DNA of 36,487 bases from JAGOEX01 sp964630905 (GCA_964630905.1 CAZVWR010000032.1:1-36487), one strand, 5' to 3'. Shown: positions 15,114-23,949, counted from the stretch's first letter. A program made the numbers and translations. The notes: generated by a model not told the origin, from the letters alone.

Positions 15114-16421
15114 TTGAAGAAATTTTTGATACAGACTTTCGGCTGTCAGATGAATGTCTATGACAGCGAAAGAGTTGCTGTGATGCTTTCTAATAAAGGA
15201 TGGATACATACAGAAAATGCCGGTGAAGCCGATATTATAATTATCAACAGCTGTAGCGTAAGGGACAAACCTTTAAAAAAACTGTTCAGCTGTGCCGGAA
15301 GATACCTCCCTTTAAAAAGAAAGAAGGGGACACTTATATTCATCATGGGGTGTGTTGCTCAGCAGCTTGGAAGGACAATTATTGAAAGGGCTCCGTATAT
15401 TGACGGAGTTTTCGGTCCCGGAGCCGAAGATCTTATTCCTGATATAGTTGAAAAGGGCAATTTTCCTTTCGTTTCAAACGATCAGGATCTTCTTGAAAGG
15501 GAGGAGATCTTCCCCGAAAGCTCAAAAGGTGCTTTTTTTGAGAAATATGTTTCTTCTATAACTGTTATGCACGGTTGCAACAACTTCTGCAGTTACTGTA
15601 TTGTTCCTTTCGTAAGAGGAAAAGAAGTCAGTCGTAAGTCGTCATCCATACTTCAGGAAGTTGGCATGCTCATTCAGAAAGGTGTTCTCGAAATAACTCT
15701 GCTTGGGCAGAATGTGAACAGCTATAAGGATCCTCAGACAGGAAAGGATTTTACGGATCTGCTTTATGATGTTGCGAAAAAGGATGGTTTGCAGCGGTTG
15801 CGGTTCATGACAAGTCATCCGAAAGATTTTAACGAAAGACTTGCTGCCGCACTTAAAGAAATACCGCAACTTATGCCCAATCTTCATTTGCCGGCCCAGT
15901 CAGGATCTGACAGGATTCTGAATATGATGAATAGAAAATATACGATAGCTGATTATCTGAAAAAATTAGATATGGCAAGAAAGTATCTTCCTGATGTGGC
16001 ATTGAGTGGAGATTTTATTGTCGGATTCCCGGATGAAACAGAAGATGATTTTAAGCGGACACTCGATTTGATAGAGGTGGCTGGATATGATGTTATCTAT
16101 GCATTTGCATATTCTCCAAGGCCTATGACACAGGCTTCCATGCTGAAAGATAACATTCCTCCTGATGTTAAAGCTGAAAGACTCAATCGTCTTCTTGATG
16201 CACAGAAAAACAGGATGAAAGATGTAAGGAGCAGATATCTGAACAGAACGGTAAAGGTCCTTGTAGAAAAGCAGAGTCCTAAAAGTTCCACACTTATGGG
16301 CAGGAACGAACACAATCTGGTAACACATGTGGTGAATGCAGTGGAATCGGATAAAGGACGCATAATCGATGTCAAGGTCCTTGAAGTTCTCGAAAACACC
16401 CTTCGCGGTCAAAAAGTATAA
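15114..16421 (+). CDS. miaB: tRNA-2-methylthio-N6-dimethylallyladenosine synthase
   Basis: MiaB is a radical-SAM methylthiotransferase that converts i6A37 to ms2i6A37 in tRNA. The 435-residue protein has the UPF0004 domain with auxiliary-cluster cysteines Cys11 (TFGCQMN), Cys47 (NSCSVRD) and Cys80 (GCVAQ). The radical-SAM CxxxCxxC is at Cys155, Cys159 and Cys162 (HGCNNFCSYCIVPF), followed by LGQNVNSY, LHLPAQSGSD and a C-terminal TRAM-like region. The start is a TTG: AAGGAGG lies six bases upstream of it, while the in-frame GTG at 15093 has no such site. The size matches the family. It opens the collinear run that continues to 22370. Confidence 0.92.
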   Translation: MKKFLIQTFGCQMNVYDSERVAVMLSNKGWIHTENAGEADIIIINSCSVRDKPLKKLFSCAGRYLPLKRKKGTLIFIMGCVAQQLGRTIIERAPYIDGVFGPGAEDLIPDIVEKGNFPFVSNDQDLLEREEIFPESSKGAFFEKYVSSITVMHGCNNFCSYCIVPFVRGKEVSRKSSSILQEVGMLIQKGVLEITLLGQNVNSYKDPQTGKDFTDLLYDVAKKDGLQRLRFMTSHPKDFNERLAAALKEIPQLMPNLHLPAQSGSDRILNMMNRKYTIADYLKKLDMARKYLPDVALSGDFIVGFPDETEDDFKRTLDLIEVAGYDVIYAFAYSPRPMTQASMLKDNIPPDVKAERLNRLLDAQKNRMKDVRSRYLNRTVKVLVEKQSPKSSTLMGRNEHNLVTHVVNAVESDKGRIIDVKVLEVLENTLRGQKV

Positions 16422-16497
16422 AGAAATAGTGATTTTTCAGTAATTTTTCTTATTATTATCCGGTTATGGATTTTTTTGTCTGAATCAGGAGAAAAAA

Positions 16498-17268
16498 ATG
16501 GGGCTCATACATCTTAAAGACATTGCAACGCTCGGGAATATTGTTATCGGATTCAGTTCAGCAATACTGGCCATTGAAGGGAATATTACAGCCGCATGTT
16601 ATCTCATAATTGCCGCTTTTGTTTTTGATCATCTTGACGGTGCAATTGCCAGATGGACAAAAATGAGTAATCAGTTCGGCAAGGAGCTGGATGTCATTGC
16701 CGATCATGTTACATATTCTGTATGTCCTGCTTTTATAGTTTACTCTTTCTACAGGGAAACAAGCATCTTCCTCGCTTTTGTCATGGCACTCGTTCCTTTG
16801 ATATTCGGATGCATCAGACATGCGAGAAACACTGTTTACGACATAAGCTTCCCCCGTTTCTGGCTCGGAACCCCCAGGCCTGTTTCAGCTTTTTACATTG
16901 TCGGTGTTCTTGGAACACAGCTTTCTGAAGTGGTGCCATATTATAAATGGATAACCATTCCGGTAATAATCTGGATAGGATACAATAATCTTTCGTTCAG
17001 ACCTTTTCTTGCCCATCACGGCAGAAAATTTAATAAGCCTTTGAAATTTTTTATGGGATGCGCTGTGATAGTTCTTTTAGCATCAGGTGTTGCAACAAGT
17101 ATGACCGGAAAACCGTGGCTTCTGGACTGCCTCCTTTTTGAGATGCTGGTCTATACTTTTTTTACGCCGCTTGCATTTGATCCATGGGATATGGACGGGT
17201 ATGAAGAATATGTGAAAAATAAAAAAGCTGAGATAGCTCGTGATATGAAACCGGAACATTTGAGGTAA
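16498..17268 (+). CDS. CDP-alcohol phosphatidyltransferase, phosphatidylserine synthase-like
   Basis: This integral membrane protein of 256 residues shows the CDP-alcohol phosphotransferase signature across DHLDGAIARW, a Gly in NQFGKELD and VIADH, i.e. D-x2-DG-x2-AR followed by G-x3-D-x3-D. Several hydrophobic segments surround it. The overall form fits a PssA-type CDP-diacylglycerol-serine transferase, but the head-group acceptor cannot be read from sequence. AGGAG upstream supports the ATG. The next gene, a nucleotidyltransferase with a membrane tail, starts 3 bases after the stop. That pairing raises the alternative that the two make an inositol-type or other sugar-alcohol head group. Confidence 0.8.
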   Translation: MGLIHLKDIATLGNIVIGFSSAILAIEGNITAACYLIIAAFVFDHLDGAIARWTKMSNQFGKELDVIADHVTYSVCPAFIVYSFYRETSIFLAFVMALVPLIFGCIRHARNTVYDISFPRFWLGTPRPVSAFYIVGVLGTQLSEVVPYYKWITIPVIIWIGYNNLSFRPFLAHHGRKFNKPLKFFMGCAVIVLLASGVATSMTGKPWLLDCLLFEMLVYTFFTPLAFDPWDMDGYEEYVKNKKAEIARDMKPEHLR

Positions 17269-17271
17269 ACA

Positions 17272-18588
17272 ATGATAAAACAGGGAGTTATTCTTGCAAG
17301 TGGTCTGGGAAGCCGTCTTAATAGTGAAGGGAGAAACGAACCCAAACCTCTGATGCCGGTAGGAGGAGTGGCTCTTATTGAAAGAGTTATTACCCTCATG
17401 CAGCTTGCAGGAATAGAGCACATCGTTATTGTTCTTGGTTATAGAAGTGACCAGATACTCGATTTCTTCAAAAAAAGAAGATTTTCAGGAATAGACTGGG
17501 TGATAAATGATGAATACAACAAGAAAAACGGAATATCTCTTTTAAGATCAAGGGATAAGCTTTCGCAGGAGCCTTTTCTGCTCTCAATGGCCGATCATAT
17601 ATTCTCCAATGATTTTTTTGCAAAATTTATTGAAAAAGCTGAGCCCGGACTTGAAAAAACTGATGTTCTTCTTTCTGTTGACAGGGACATCGAAGGTGTT
17701 TTTGATCTTGATGATGCCACAAAGGTTTTTACTGAGGGAATGTTTATCACAAAAATTGCCAAAGATCTGGGCGGTTATAATGCCATTGATACAGGATTAT
17801 TCCTTTGTGATCATAAAATTTTTGATAAGCTGGATGACATATACAGAAAAAACGGTGATGTATCAATTTCTGAAGGAATGAAGGCTCTTGCTGACGAAAA
17901 GAAATTCGGTGCTGTTGATATGACAGGTTTTCTCTGGCAGGATGTTGACACCCCTTCGATGAAGAACGAAGCAGAGGAAAGGCTGATCGATGCTTTCATC
18001 AGAAATGAACCGTGCGTGAATTTCTTTTCAAATAATTTTTTCTATAAGGCGGCGAAGGAAACTGCACTTGGTCTTTTCAAGAAAGAACACTTTGACTGGA
18101 GGATCATTGATACACTTTTTTTCATCTCAGCGGTTTTTGTTTCTGTGATAAGTGTAAAGCTCGAAATTGCATTTCCTTCAATTATTTCTGTTCTTGGTGC
18201 AACGATCCTTTTTTACCTTAACAGGCTTAAGAACTCGGTCAAACCCTCTTTCGATGACCAGTCCGGCTTTTCACTTTTTTCATACAGTGTGAATATGGTA
18301 ATATCAATGATACCTGTTGTTCTTGGAGCAAATTTCATTGCAGGGTTTATAATATTGATCCTTATGGTTGCAACAGTTTCATCAAAGGTCACAGGTCTTT
18401 ATTCTTTTATTTGTGATCAGGTGCCTGAACTTCCTGAGGAGATCTTTGCAAAATATATGAGTCCTGCGTTTTTTGCACTTGTTTATTCGGCTCTTGTGAT
18501 ATTTCATGTTCCATTCATAGTTACAGCTTTTGCAGGCGCAATATTTCTTCTTTTTTCTGAATCGTGTCCTGATGGAAGGCGGAAATGA
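17272..18588 (+). CDS. Sugar-phosphate nucleotidyltransferase fused to a membrane domain
   Basis: Residues 1-240 form an NTP-transferase fold: GVILASGLGSRL, KPLMPVGG, the IVIVLGYRSDQI strand, LLSMADHIF with the metal-binding Asp, and WQDVDTP. The build resembles inositol-1-phosphate cytidylyltransferases. In archaeal and bacterial DIPP enzymes such a domain is fused to a CDP-alcohol transferase. Here the C-terminal 170 residues carry about five hydrophobic segments but no visible DG-x2-AR signature, while the gene just upstream encodes a separate CDP-alcohol transferase. The two products probably cooperate. The start follows the previous stop by 3 bases, and the end overlaps exbD as ATGA. Confidence 0.7.
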   Translation: MIKQGVILASGLGSRLNSEGRNEPKPLMPVGGVALIERVITLMQLAGIEHIVIVLGYRSDQILDFFKKRRFSGIDWVINDEYNKKNGISLLRSRDKLSQEPFLLSMADHIFSNDFFAKFIEKAEPGLEKTDVLLSVDRDIEGVFDLDDATKVFTEGMFITKIAKDLGGYNAIDTGLFLCDHKIFDKLDDIYRKNGDVSISEGMKALADEKKFGAVDMTGFLWQDVDTPSMKNEAEERLIDAFIRNEPCVNFFSNNFFYKAAKETALGLFKKEHFDWRIIDTLFFISAVFVSVISVKLEIAFPSIISVLGATILFYLNRLKNSVKPSFDDQSGFSLFSYSVNMVISMIPVVLGANFIAGFIILILMVATVSSKVTGLYSFICDQVPELPEEIFAKYMSPAFFALVYSALVIFHVPFIVTAFAGAIFLLFSESCPDGRRK

Positions 18589-18995
18589 ACATAAGAAGGC
18601 GAAAAGAGAAGGAATTCAATATTGACATAAGTTCACTTGTCGATGTCCTTTTCACGCTTCTGATCTTTTTCTCGCTTACAAGCACATTTGTGAAAGAATC
18701 CGGGCTGAAGGTCGATCTTCCTGAGGCTTCATCAGGTGCTCCGCTTGTTTCTCCGGAAAAATACGAAATCACTGTCAGTCAGGAAGGGGGCATAAGTCTT
18801 AACAGTGTTCCTGTAAGCTCTACTGTTGAAATGAAGGATATCCTTTCAAAATTTGACACGGATATGCGGTTAAGGTATGTTATGGTAATTAAAGCGGATG
18901 CGGCTACTCCTCATGGTAAGGTGACTGAAGTGCTTGATATATTGAAATTTCTTAAATTTGAGAATATAGCAGTGGGAACGAGGTCAAAAAAGTGA
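18585..18995 (+). CDS. exbD: ExbD/TolR family biopolymer transport protein
   Basis: The 136-residue protein has a short basic cytoplasmic N-terminus and one membrane helix with the essential Asp (DISSLVDVLFTLLIFFSLTS). A periplasmic domain follows, ending in MVIKADAATPHGKVTEVLD. This is the standard ExbD/TolR layout, which couples proton flow to outer-membrane work with an ExbB/TolQ partner. No ExbB or TonB gene is adjacent in this window, which is unusual. The start overlaps the previous stop (ATGA) and the end overlaps the next gene (GTGA). Confidence 0.85.
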   Translation: MNIRRRKEKEFNIDISSLVDVLFTLLIFFSLTSTFVKESGLKVDLPEASSGAPLVSPEKYEITVSQEGGISLNSVPVSSTVEMKDILSKFDTDMRLRYVMVIKADAATPHGKVTEVLDILKFLKFENIAVGTRSKK

Positions 18996-19273
18996 ATAAC
19001 AAGTTTTTACCGATTGCTGCGATAGCTGTTTTTTCGGCAGTTGCTATCTTTCTTATATACGACACTTTTGTTTCATATTCAGAAATATCAAGGAACAGCG
19101 AGATAATAGAGGTTCTGGAAAGAGATTCAAAAAAGATAGAAGAGGAAATAATTGAAACACGGATGAAAGTGGAAAGGTTTAAAAAAGACCCTAAAGCCGC
19201 AGAGGCTATATTAAGGAAAAAATTTGAGATGTTACGAACTGATCAGTATTTTATAAATGACAAAACTAATTAA
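18992..19273 (+). CDS. FtsB/DivIC-like septum formation protein
   Basis: The 93-residue bitopic protein has one N-terminal membrane helix (about 5-24), a coiled-coil stretch rich in Glu/Lys (about 35-70) and a terminal motif AILRKKFEMLRTDQYFI. That motif resembles the C-terminal element of FtsB/DivIC proteins, which join the FtsQLB division complex. Identity rests on layout and this weak motif. The start is GTG within the exbD stop (GTGA), and the end overlaps the diguanylate cyclase gene by 17 bases, so translation is coupled along the run. Confidence 0.6.
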   Translation: MNNKFLPIAAIAVFSAVAIFLIYDTFVSYSEISRNSEIIEVLERDSKKIEEEIIETRMKVERFKKDPKAAEAILRKKFEMLRTDQYFINDKTN

Positions 19274-21299
19274 TTCAAGACCGTTTTTTTACATTCTCAC
19301 CCTTGTTTTTTCACTTGTGTCAATACATGTCGGGAAAAGTTTAAGTTTCGTTATCGCAGTCTGGAGCGTGTTTGCTGTTCTCTTGCTTTACTTCATCCTT
19401 ATTGAACAGATAAGGCCGCCTCTGCCGCCGCTTATAATTATAGCGGTCGTTCTTACTGGAGGCAAATCAAGTGCACTAATGGCTCTCCTTTTTATTGCTC
19501 TTCCTTATATTGTCAGCAGACTTGATCAGGTACACTATCTTTTTTTTGCGGTATCTTCTTTTGCTGTTATGGTCATGACCGGAGATTTCAGAAAGCCTGA
19601 AGATTTTATTCTCTACATAGTTTTTTTTCTTGTTTCGGTATTCGTATGGCTTTTCCAGAGAAAGGACCTGTGGCAGCACCTTGTTTTAGAAAAAAGAGTT
19701 GAGACAGAAACACCAAGAAAAATTGATGAGATAAGCAGTTCCATTGTTGAAGATCCTTTCAAACCGCTTAAGAACTATCTTCTGAGAACGACAGTTTTCC
19801 ACGGCATGAAGATAGAGCTCCATCTCATTGAACTTATGCCGGGCGGAAAAGCGAGAAAATACAACAGCGAAAACAATTTTGAACTGAGAGGATTGATCCA
19901 CAGGGTTGTTCACGATCGAATAGAACTCGCCGCAAAAACGCTTCTTGCTGAACAGGAAGATGTTCCGATGATGTCTGAATATAATTTCCGCCTTTATTAT
20001 CCGATAAGCATGTTTGAGTGCGGATCAATATCAATGGAGCCGGAATATGTTCTCGCTGTTGATATAAAGATAAAGGAAAAAAATGAGACCTCAGAAAATT
20101 CAAATATTAAAAATGAACTGCTCAACAGTTTCAGAGAGATCAGGAATGATATTGCCGAACTGATAAGACAGGGTGAAGCTTTCAGGCAGATATCGATCGA
20201 AAAACAGAAAAAGGAAAATCTTTACAGCGGCACCGCAGGCATAGTTGACTCTTTCAGCCGTGAATCTCTTTTCCAGGCGACTGCTCTTGCCGTATTCAAC
20301 CTTGTTCCAGAAGCCGGTGCTATTTTCATTACGGAACAGAAAAGAGACGCTCACATAGGTCATGCTTTCAGAATAAGAGAAGATTCCTTAAGAAGTGATT
20401 CGGTAAAAATGGAAAATATCGAAGAGTTCGGAAAAGAAGAGATAACAGATGAAAAGTCAATTCATTCACTGATGGTGAACGGCAAACTGGACAATGTCTA
20501 TGAACTTCACGGAATAAACAAAAGAAAAGACAATCCGGTGTTTACTCAGAAAGTGTTTGAATATCTTAATAAATTTGAGAATATGTCTGTCCGGCTCATA
20601 ACTTTCAACAACGACATCAAAGGGACGGTGACAATACTTACCGACAATAGCGAGAAGTTTGAGTCGCTCAGGAATCAGACAACATCAATAAGAATGATCT
20701 ATAAAGTTGTTTCTTCGGCGCTTAACAACCTTGAGATGTATGAGAAAGTTGAAGAACTTTCAAATGTTGACGGCCTGACAGGGCTTTACAACAGAAGATA
20801 CTTTCAGGATATGATCGAAAGAATGGTCATGGAATCAAGCAGAACAGGGACTCCCCTTTCGATGATAATGCTTGACATAGATCATTTCAAAGCAGTCAAC
20901 GATACTTACGGTCATAAAGCAGGGGACGATGTCATCAGGTTTCTTGCAAGAACAGTCAAGAACAATGTGAGAAAGGTGGATGTAGCCGCAAGATACGGTG
21001 GTGAGGAATTCGTTGTTCTTCTTCACAATACGAATGTTGAAGGTGCTGCAAGACTTGCTGAAAAGATCAGGATACTTGTAAAGGACTCCACCATAAATGC
21101 AGACGGTTCGCACATAAACATCACATCATCTTTCGGAGTATCATCATTTCCGTCAATTTCCATGAGCAGCGGAGATCTTGTTAAAAATTCTGATCAGGCA
21201 CTCTATTTCTCCAAGGAAAACGGTCGCAACAAAGTTACTGTTTATTCTAAAGATATAGCCGCTTCTGCCGGTGAAAAGGAAAAAGACGAAGAAGAATAA
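19257..21299 (+). CDS. Membrane-bound diguanylate cyclase (GGDEF)
   Basis: The 680-residue protein starts with about five membrane helices (to about 135). A cytoplasmic sensory region including a GAF-like part follows (about 330-490), then a GGDEF domain (about 510-665). The active site reads GGEEF (581-585), and an inhibitory I-site RKVD (572-575) sits the standard five residues upstream, so product feedback is expected. LTGLYNRRYF and DIDHFKAVNDTYGH are the other hallmarks. It should make cyclic di-GMP. There is no good ribosome binding site; the start overlaps the FtsB-like gene by 17 bases. Confidence 0.9.
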   Translation: MTKLINSRPFFYILTLVFSLVSIHVGKSLSFVIAVWSVFAVLLLYFILIEQIRPPLPPLIIIAVVLTGGKSSALMALLFIALPYIVSRLDQVHYLFFAVSSFAVMVMTGDFRKPEDFILYIVFFLVSVFVWLFQRKDLWQHLVLEKRVETETPRKIDEISSSIVEDPFKPLKNYLLRTTVFHGMKIELHLIELMPGGKARKYNSENNFELRGLIHRVVHDRIELAAKTLLAEQEDVPMMSEYNFRLYYPISMFECGSISMEPEYVLAVDIKIKEKNETSENSNIKNELLNSFREIRNDIAELIRQGEAFRQISIEKQKKENLYSGTAGIVDSFSRESLFQATALAVFNLVPEAGAIFITEQKRDAHIGHAFRIREDSLRSDSVKMENIEEFGKEEITDEKSIHSLMVNGKLDNVYELHGINKRKDNPVFTQKVFEYLNKFENMSVRLITFNNDIKGTVTILTDNSEKFESLRNQTTSIRMIYKVVSSALNNLEMYEKVEELSNVDGLTGLYNRRYFQDMIERMVMESSRTGTPLSMIMLDIDHFKAVNDTYGHKAGDDVIRFLARTVKNNVRKVDVAARYGGEEFVVLLHNTNVEGAARLAEKIRILVKDSTINADGSHINITSSFGVSSFPSISMSSGDLVKNSDQALYFSKENGRNKVTVYSKDIAASAGEKEKDEEE

Positions 21300-21314
21300 A
21301 GTCAGAGAGGGAAT

Positions 21315-22370
21315 ATGAAAATCCTTGTTACAGGAACTGCCGGATTCATCGGCTATCATGTTGCAGAACACCTCGTAAACAGAGGGGATGAAGTTGTAGG
21401 GCTTGATGTTGTGAATGATTACTACGATATAAATCTCAAATACAGCCGGCTTGAAAATATGGGCATTGATAAAGACAGGGCTGTTTATGGAAAGCTTGTT
21501 AAAAGCACAAAGTCTGACAACTATTCATTTATTAAGCTGGATCTTAAAGACAAAGAGTTGATAGAAGACCTTTTTAAAAATCAGAAGTTTGACAAGGTGT
21601 GCAATCTTGCCGCTCAGGCAGGGGTTCGATATTCACTCACAAATCCTGATGCTTATATTGAAAGCAACATTGCCGGCTTCATGAACATTCTGGAAGCATC
21701 AAGGCACAACGGGATAAAGCATCTGGTTTACGCATCAAGTTCAAGTGTGTATGGAGCAAACGAGGAGCTTCCGTTTTCCACTCATGACAATGTTGACCAC
21801 CCGATAAGTCTTTATGCGGCGTCGAAAAAATCAAACGAACTCATGGCGCATGTTTACAGCCATCTTTTCAAAATTCCAACGACCGGACTCCGTTTTTTTA
21901 CAGTTTACGGACCGTGGGGAAGACCTGACATGGCGTTGTTCCTTTTCACAAAAGCGATGCTTGAAGATAGAGAGATAGAAGTTTTTAATTATGGTGAAAT
22001 GTTAAGAGATTTCACATATATAGATGATATTGTCGAAGGCGTTGTAAGAGTTGTTGACAATGTGCCCCGTGGCAATGAGAACTGGAACGGGAAAAAGCCC
22101 GACCCGTCATCTTCAAAAGCACCTTATAAAATTTACAACATCGGAAACAATGCACCCGTAAAACTGATGTCATTCATTGAAGCAATAGAGGAAAAACTCG
22201 GAAAAACCGCAAAAAAGAAATTCATGCCCCTTCAAATGGGCGATGTTCCCGCAACATACGCCGATGTTGAGGACCTTGTTCAAAATATCGGCTATAAACC
22301 CGCCACCACCATCAAAACAGGAATTGACCGGTTCATCGACTGGTATCTTCAGTATTATAAAGCAGATTAG
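21315..22370 (+). CDS. NAD-dependent epimerase, UDP-glucuronate 4-epimerase-like
   Basis: The 351-residue short-chain dehydrogenase/reductase has the NAD loop VTGTAGFIG, NLAAQAGVRYS, ASSSSVYGAN, and the catalytic Tyr-x3-Lys in LYAASKKSNEL. LRFFTVYGPWGRPDMA and RDFTYIDDIVEG are typical of UDP-glucuronate 4-epimerases that feed capsule or lipopolysaccharide synthesis with UDP-galacturonate. AGGG upstream and a 15-base gap place it at the end of the miaB run. No other polysaccharide genes are adjacent. Confidence 0.85.
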   Translation: MKILVTGTAGFIGYHVAEHLVNRGDEVVGLDVVNDYYDINLKYSRLENMGIDKDRAVYGKLVKSTKSDNYSFIKLDLKDKELIEDLFKNQKFDKVCNLAAQAGVRYSLTNPDAYIESNIAGFMNILEASRHNGIKHLVYASSSSVYGANEELPFSTHDNVDHPISLYAASKKSNELMAHVYSHLFKIPTTGLRFFTVYGPWGRPDMALFLFTKAMLEDREIEVFNYGEMLRDFTYIDDIVEGVVRVVDNVPRGNENWNGKKPDPSSSKAPYKIYNIGNNAPVKLMSFIEAIEEKLGKTAKKKFMPLQMGDVPATYADVEDLVQNIGYKPATTIKTGIDRFIDWYLQYYKAD

Positions 22371-22440
22371 ATGATCAGAGCAGATACCTTTTCGCTTCTT
22401 TTCCGGTGACAGGTTAAAAACTTTAATTCTGATTTAAATT

Positions 22441-22476
22441 AATTAAAATAATTCCGTTGTGTTTAATTTTTTGGGG
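22441..22476 (+). promoter_or_regulatory. Lipoprotein promoter-leader module, copy 1
   Basis: TTAAAATA followed by TTCCGTTGTGTTTAATTTTT and a GGGGAG ribosome binding site. The same block precedes the RCC1 gene and the fourth DUF1566 gene. TAAAAT is the likely -10 element. Confidence 0.6.
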
Positions 22477-22484
22477 AGTGAGGT

Positions 22485-23003
22485 ATGAGGCAGATCATAT
22501 ATTTTTCGTTTACGATGTTTCTTTTATTATTTTTTAGTAGTTGTATGAATAAAGATAAACTTGCTAATGACTTGCAGGAAAAGAAAGAGGTTGCGGTTGA
22601 TACGGTTTTGAATAACTGGTCAAAGAAATCGCCAAACAGCATGAATTGGAGTGATGCAAAGAAATATTGTGAAAATTTAAATGAAGACGGCCATTCAGAT
22701 TGGAGACTGCCGACAATTTCAGAACTTAGAACACTTATCAAAAACTGCCCTGCAACTGAAACGGACGGAGCTTGCATGGTTACGAATGATTGTTTACATG
22801 ATGGTAATTGCCGGACTTCTGCCTGCAATGGCTGCTCAGGTGGATCTGACGGGCGATATTCCAAATTTGGAGACACCAAATGGTTATGGTCGTCGTCGGA
22901 GCCATCAGATATAACAGACCGTGCATGGGTCGTGATTTTCAAACTCGGTCTTGTGAACTACGGCAACAAAAGTGGTACGATCAATGTCCGCTGTGTTAAG
23001 TGA
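22485..23003 (+). CDS. DUF1566 lipoprotein 1 with hypervariable-type C-terminus
   Basis: The 172-residue lipoprotein has a signal peptide ending in the lipobox LFFSSC. A short linker follows, then a DUF1566 (Lcl C-terminal, C-type-lectin-like) domain with MNWSDAKKYCENL, DWRLPTISELRTL, paired cysteines and WLWSSSE. From Trp148 the last 25 residues follow a fixed frame: Val at +2, Phe at +4, Gly at +7, Val at +9, Lys at +14 and VRCVK from +20. The residues between differ from the paralogues and are nearly all coded by codons ending in C or T. A hairpin starts 3 bases after the stop. Surface display of a variable ligand-binding face is the likely role (inference). Confidence 0.8.
   Translation: MRQIIYFSFTMFLLLFFSSCMNKDKLANDLQEKKEVAVDTVLNNWSKKSPNSMNWSDAKKYCENLNEDGHSDWRLPTISELRTLIKNCPATETDGACMVTNDCLHDGNCRTSACNGCSGGSDGRYSKFGDTKWLWSSSEPSDITDRAWVVIFKLGLVNYGNKSGTINVRCVK
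22926..23000 (+). repeat. Candidate variable region of DUF1566 lipoprotein 1
   Basis: The 25 codons from Trp148 align without gaps with 24431-24505 and 28831-28905. Fixed positions differ only silently from 24431-24505; variable positions differ at first and second bases. Confidence 0.6.
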
Positions 23004-23075
23004 TATGTCACTGCGTGACCGTGAACAGTGAACTGTGAACGGCTTGTCGGCTGTAGCCTTGGCGAAGACTGGTGA
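23004..23075. repeat. Intergenic TGAACGG-type repeat with hairpin
   Basis: GTCAC-TGC-GTGAC (23007-23019) is followed by TGAACxG heptamers and a CTTGGCGAAG segment. Related blocks occur at 24509-24590, 24656-24712 and 26040-26145. Confidence 0.6.
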
Positions 23076-23101
23076 ACGGGGGAAATAAAAAGAGGTTCAG
23101 G

Positions 23102-23935
23102 ATGAGTAAGATTTTAATTTCATTGATGTTTGTTTTGTTGTTTTTGGTTGTTTCCTGTGGTGGGGAGAACAAAGGTAATGCCGGAAACACTGGTAATACT
23201 GGCGACTCTGGAAACTCTGGTGACAGTGGGAACACTGGTGACACGGGTAATACTGGGAACTCTGGCGACACTGGGGATACTGGCGACACTGGGGATACTG
23301 GCGACACTGGGGATACTGGAGACACAGGTAACACGGGTGACTCTGGAGATACTGACTGCATAAGTCAATACGAAACCCGTTGTCATATAGATACTGTCTG
23401 GTGGTATGATTCATGTGGCAACAAAGAGAGTAAAAAAACAACTTGCTTTAATGAATGCGTAAATGGAGAGTGTTTGCTCAGATGTCCTGCTTCAGACAAA
23501 TTTTGCCATTCTAACAAAGGGCTTAACTGGGCGGATCGTTCCTTAAATCAAATGAACTGGGAAGATGCAATTGAATATTGTAAGGAGAAAGGCGGGAGAC
23601 TTCCAACTATAAGTGAACTGAGAACACTGGTCCAAAATTGTCCTGAGACAGAATATCCAAAACCAGATGGACTTGATGAGGAAGATTGGTGCAGAGTTGC
23701 AGAGAGTTGTTGGGGAGCTGGTTGCAGGAGTGCAGCCTGTGATGGTTGCGACTCGGATTACTCTGGAAAATATAGTGCTTTCGGCCATTACGGGGGGTGG
23801 TTCTGGTCTAGCTCTGAAACCGAGGATGGGGGATATTGGAAAGACAGTGATATTTGGATAATTAGTTTTAGTAGCGCTACATTGGATTACTACGATAGAA
23901 CTTATCAAAATTTCTATGCTTTATGTGTACAATAG
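23102..23935 (+). CDS. DUF1566 lipoprotein 2 with Gly-Asn/Asp-Thr/Ser repeat linker
   Basis: The 277-residue lipoprotein has a signal MSKILISLMFVLLFLVVSC. A linker of 20 Gly-(Asn/Asp)-(Thr/Ser) triplets follows (23174-23353 in DNA), then a Cys-rich segment and a DUF1566 domain (NQMNWEDAIEYC, GGRLPTISELRTL, WFWSSSE). The C-terminal variable part from Trp252 has one residue more than in the paralogues and ends ALCVQ rather than VRCVK. AGAGG upstream supports the ATG at 23102; a longer frame from 23072 runs through repeat DNA and is unlikely. The linker DNA has three perfect 18-bp units (23264-23317) and could change length by slippage. Confidence 0.8.
   Translation: MSKILISLMFVLLFLVVSCGGENKGNAGNTGNTGDSGNSGDSGNTGDTGNTGNSGDTGDTGDTGDTGDTGDTGDTGNTGDSGDTDCISQYETRCHIDTVWWYDSCGNKESKKTTCFNECVNGECLLRCPASDKFCHSNKGLNWADRSLNQMNWEDAIEYCKEKGGRLPTISELRTLVQNCPETEYPKPDGLDEEDWCRVAESCWGAGCRSAACDGCDSDYSGKYSAFGHYGGWFWSSSETEDGGYWKDSDIWIISFSSATLDYYDRTYQNFYALCVQ
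23855..23932 (+). repeat. Candidate variable region of DUF1566 lipoprotein 2
   Basis: Codons from Trp252 to the last Gln. Most residues at variable positions (Ser, Asp, Tyr, Thr, Asn, Phe) use codons ending in C or T. The frame has one extra codon compared with the others. Confidence 0.45.
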
Positions 23936-23949
23936 GTAGCATAGCTGCC
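23935..23949. other. Hairpin directly after stop codon
   Basis: GGTAGC and GCTGCC pair with one G-T wobble around a 3-base loop, beginning at the last base of the stop codon. The position matches the hairpin after DUF1566 gene 1. Confidence 0.4.

Noticed and set aside
23264..23317. Tandem 18-bp units that might be taken for a CRISPR array
   Set aside because: The units are contiguous without spacers, are in frame and encode Gly-Asp-Thr triplets of a lipoprotein linker.
23008..23361. Minus-strand open frames encoding Pro-Val-Ser repeats opposite the Gly-Asn-Thr tract (also 26330-26815)
   Set aside because: They are mirror frames of the in-frame 9-bp repeat on the plus strand, with no ribosome binding site and no continuation outside the repeat.
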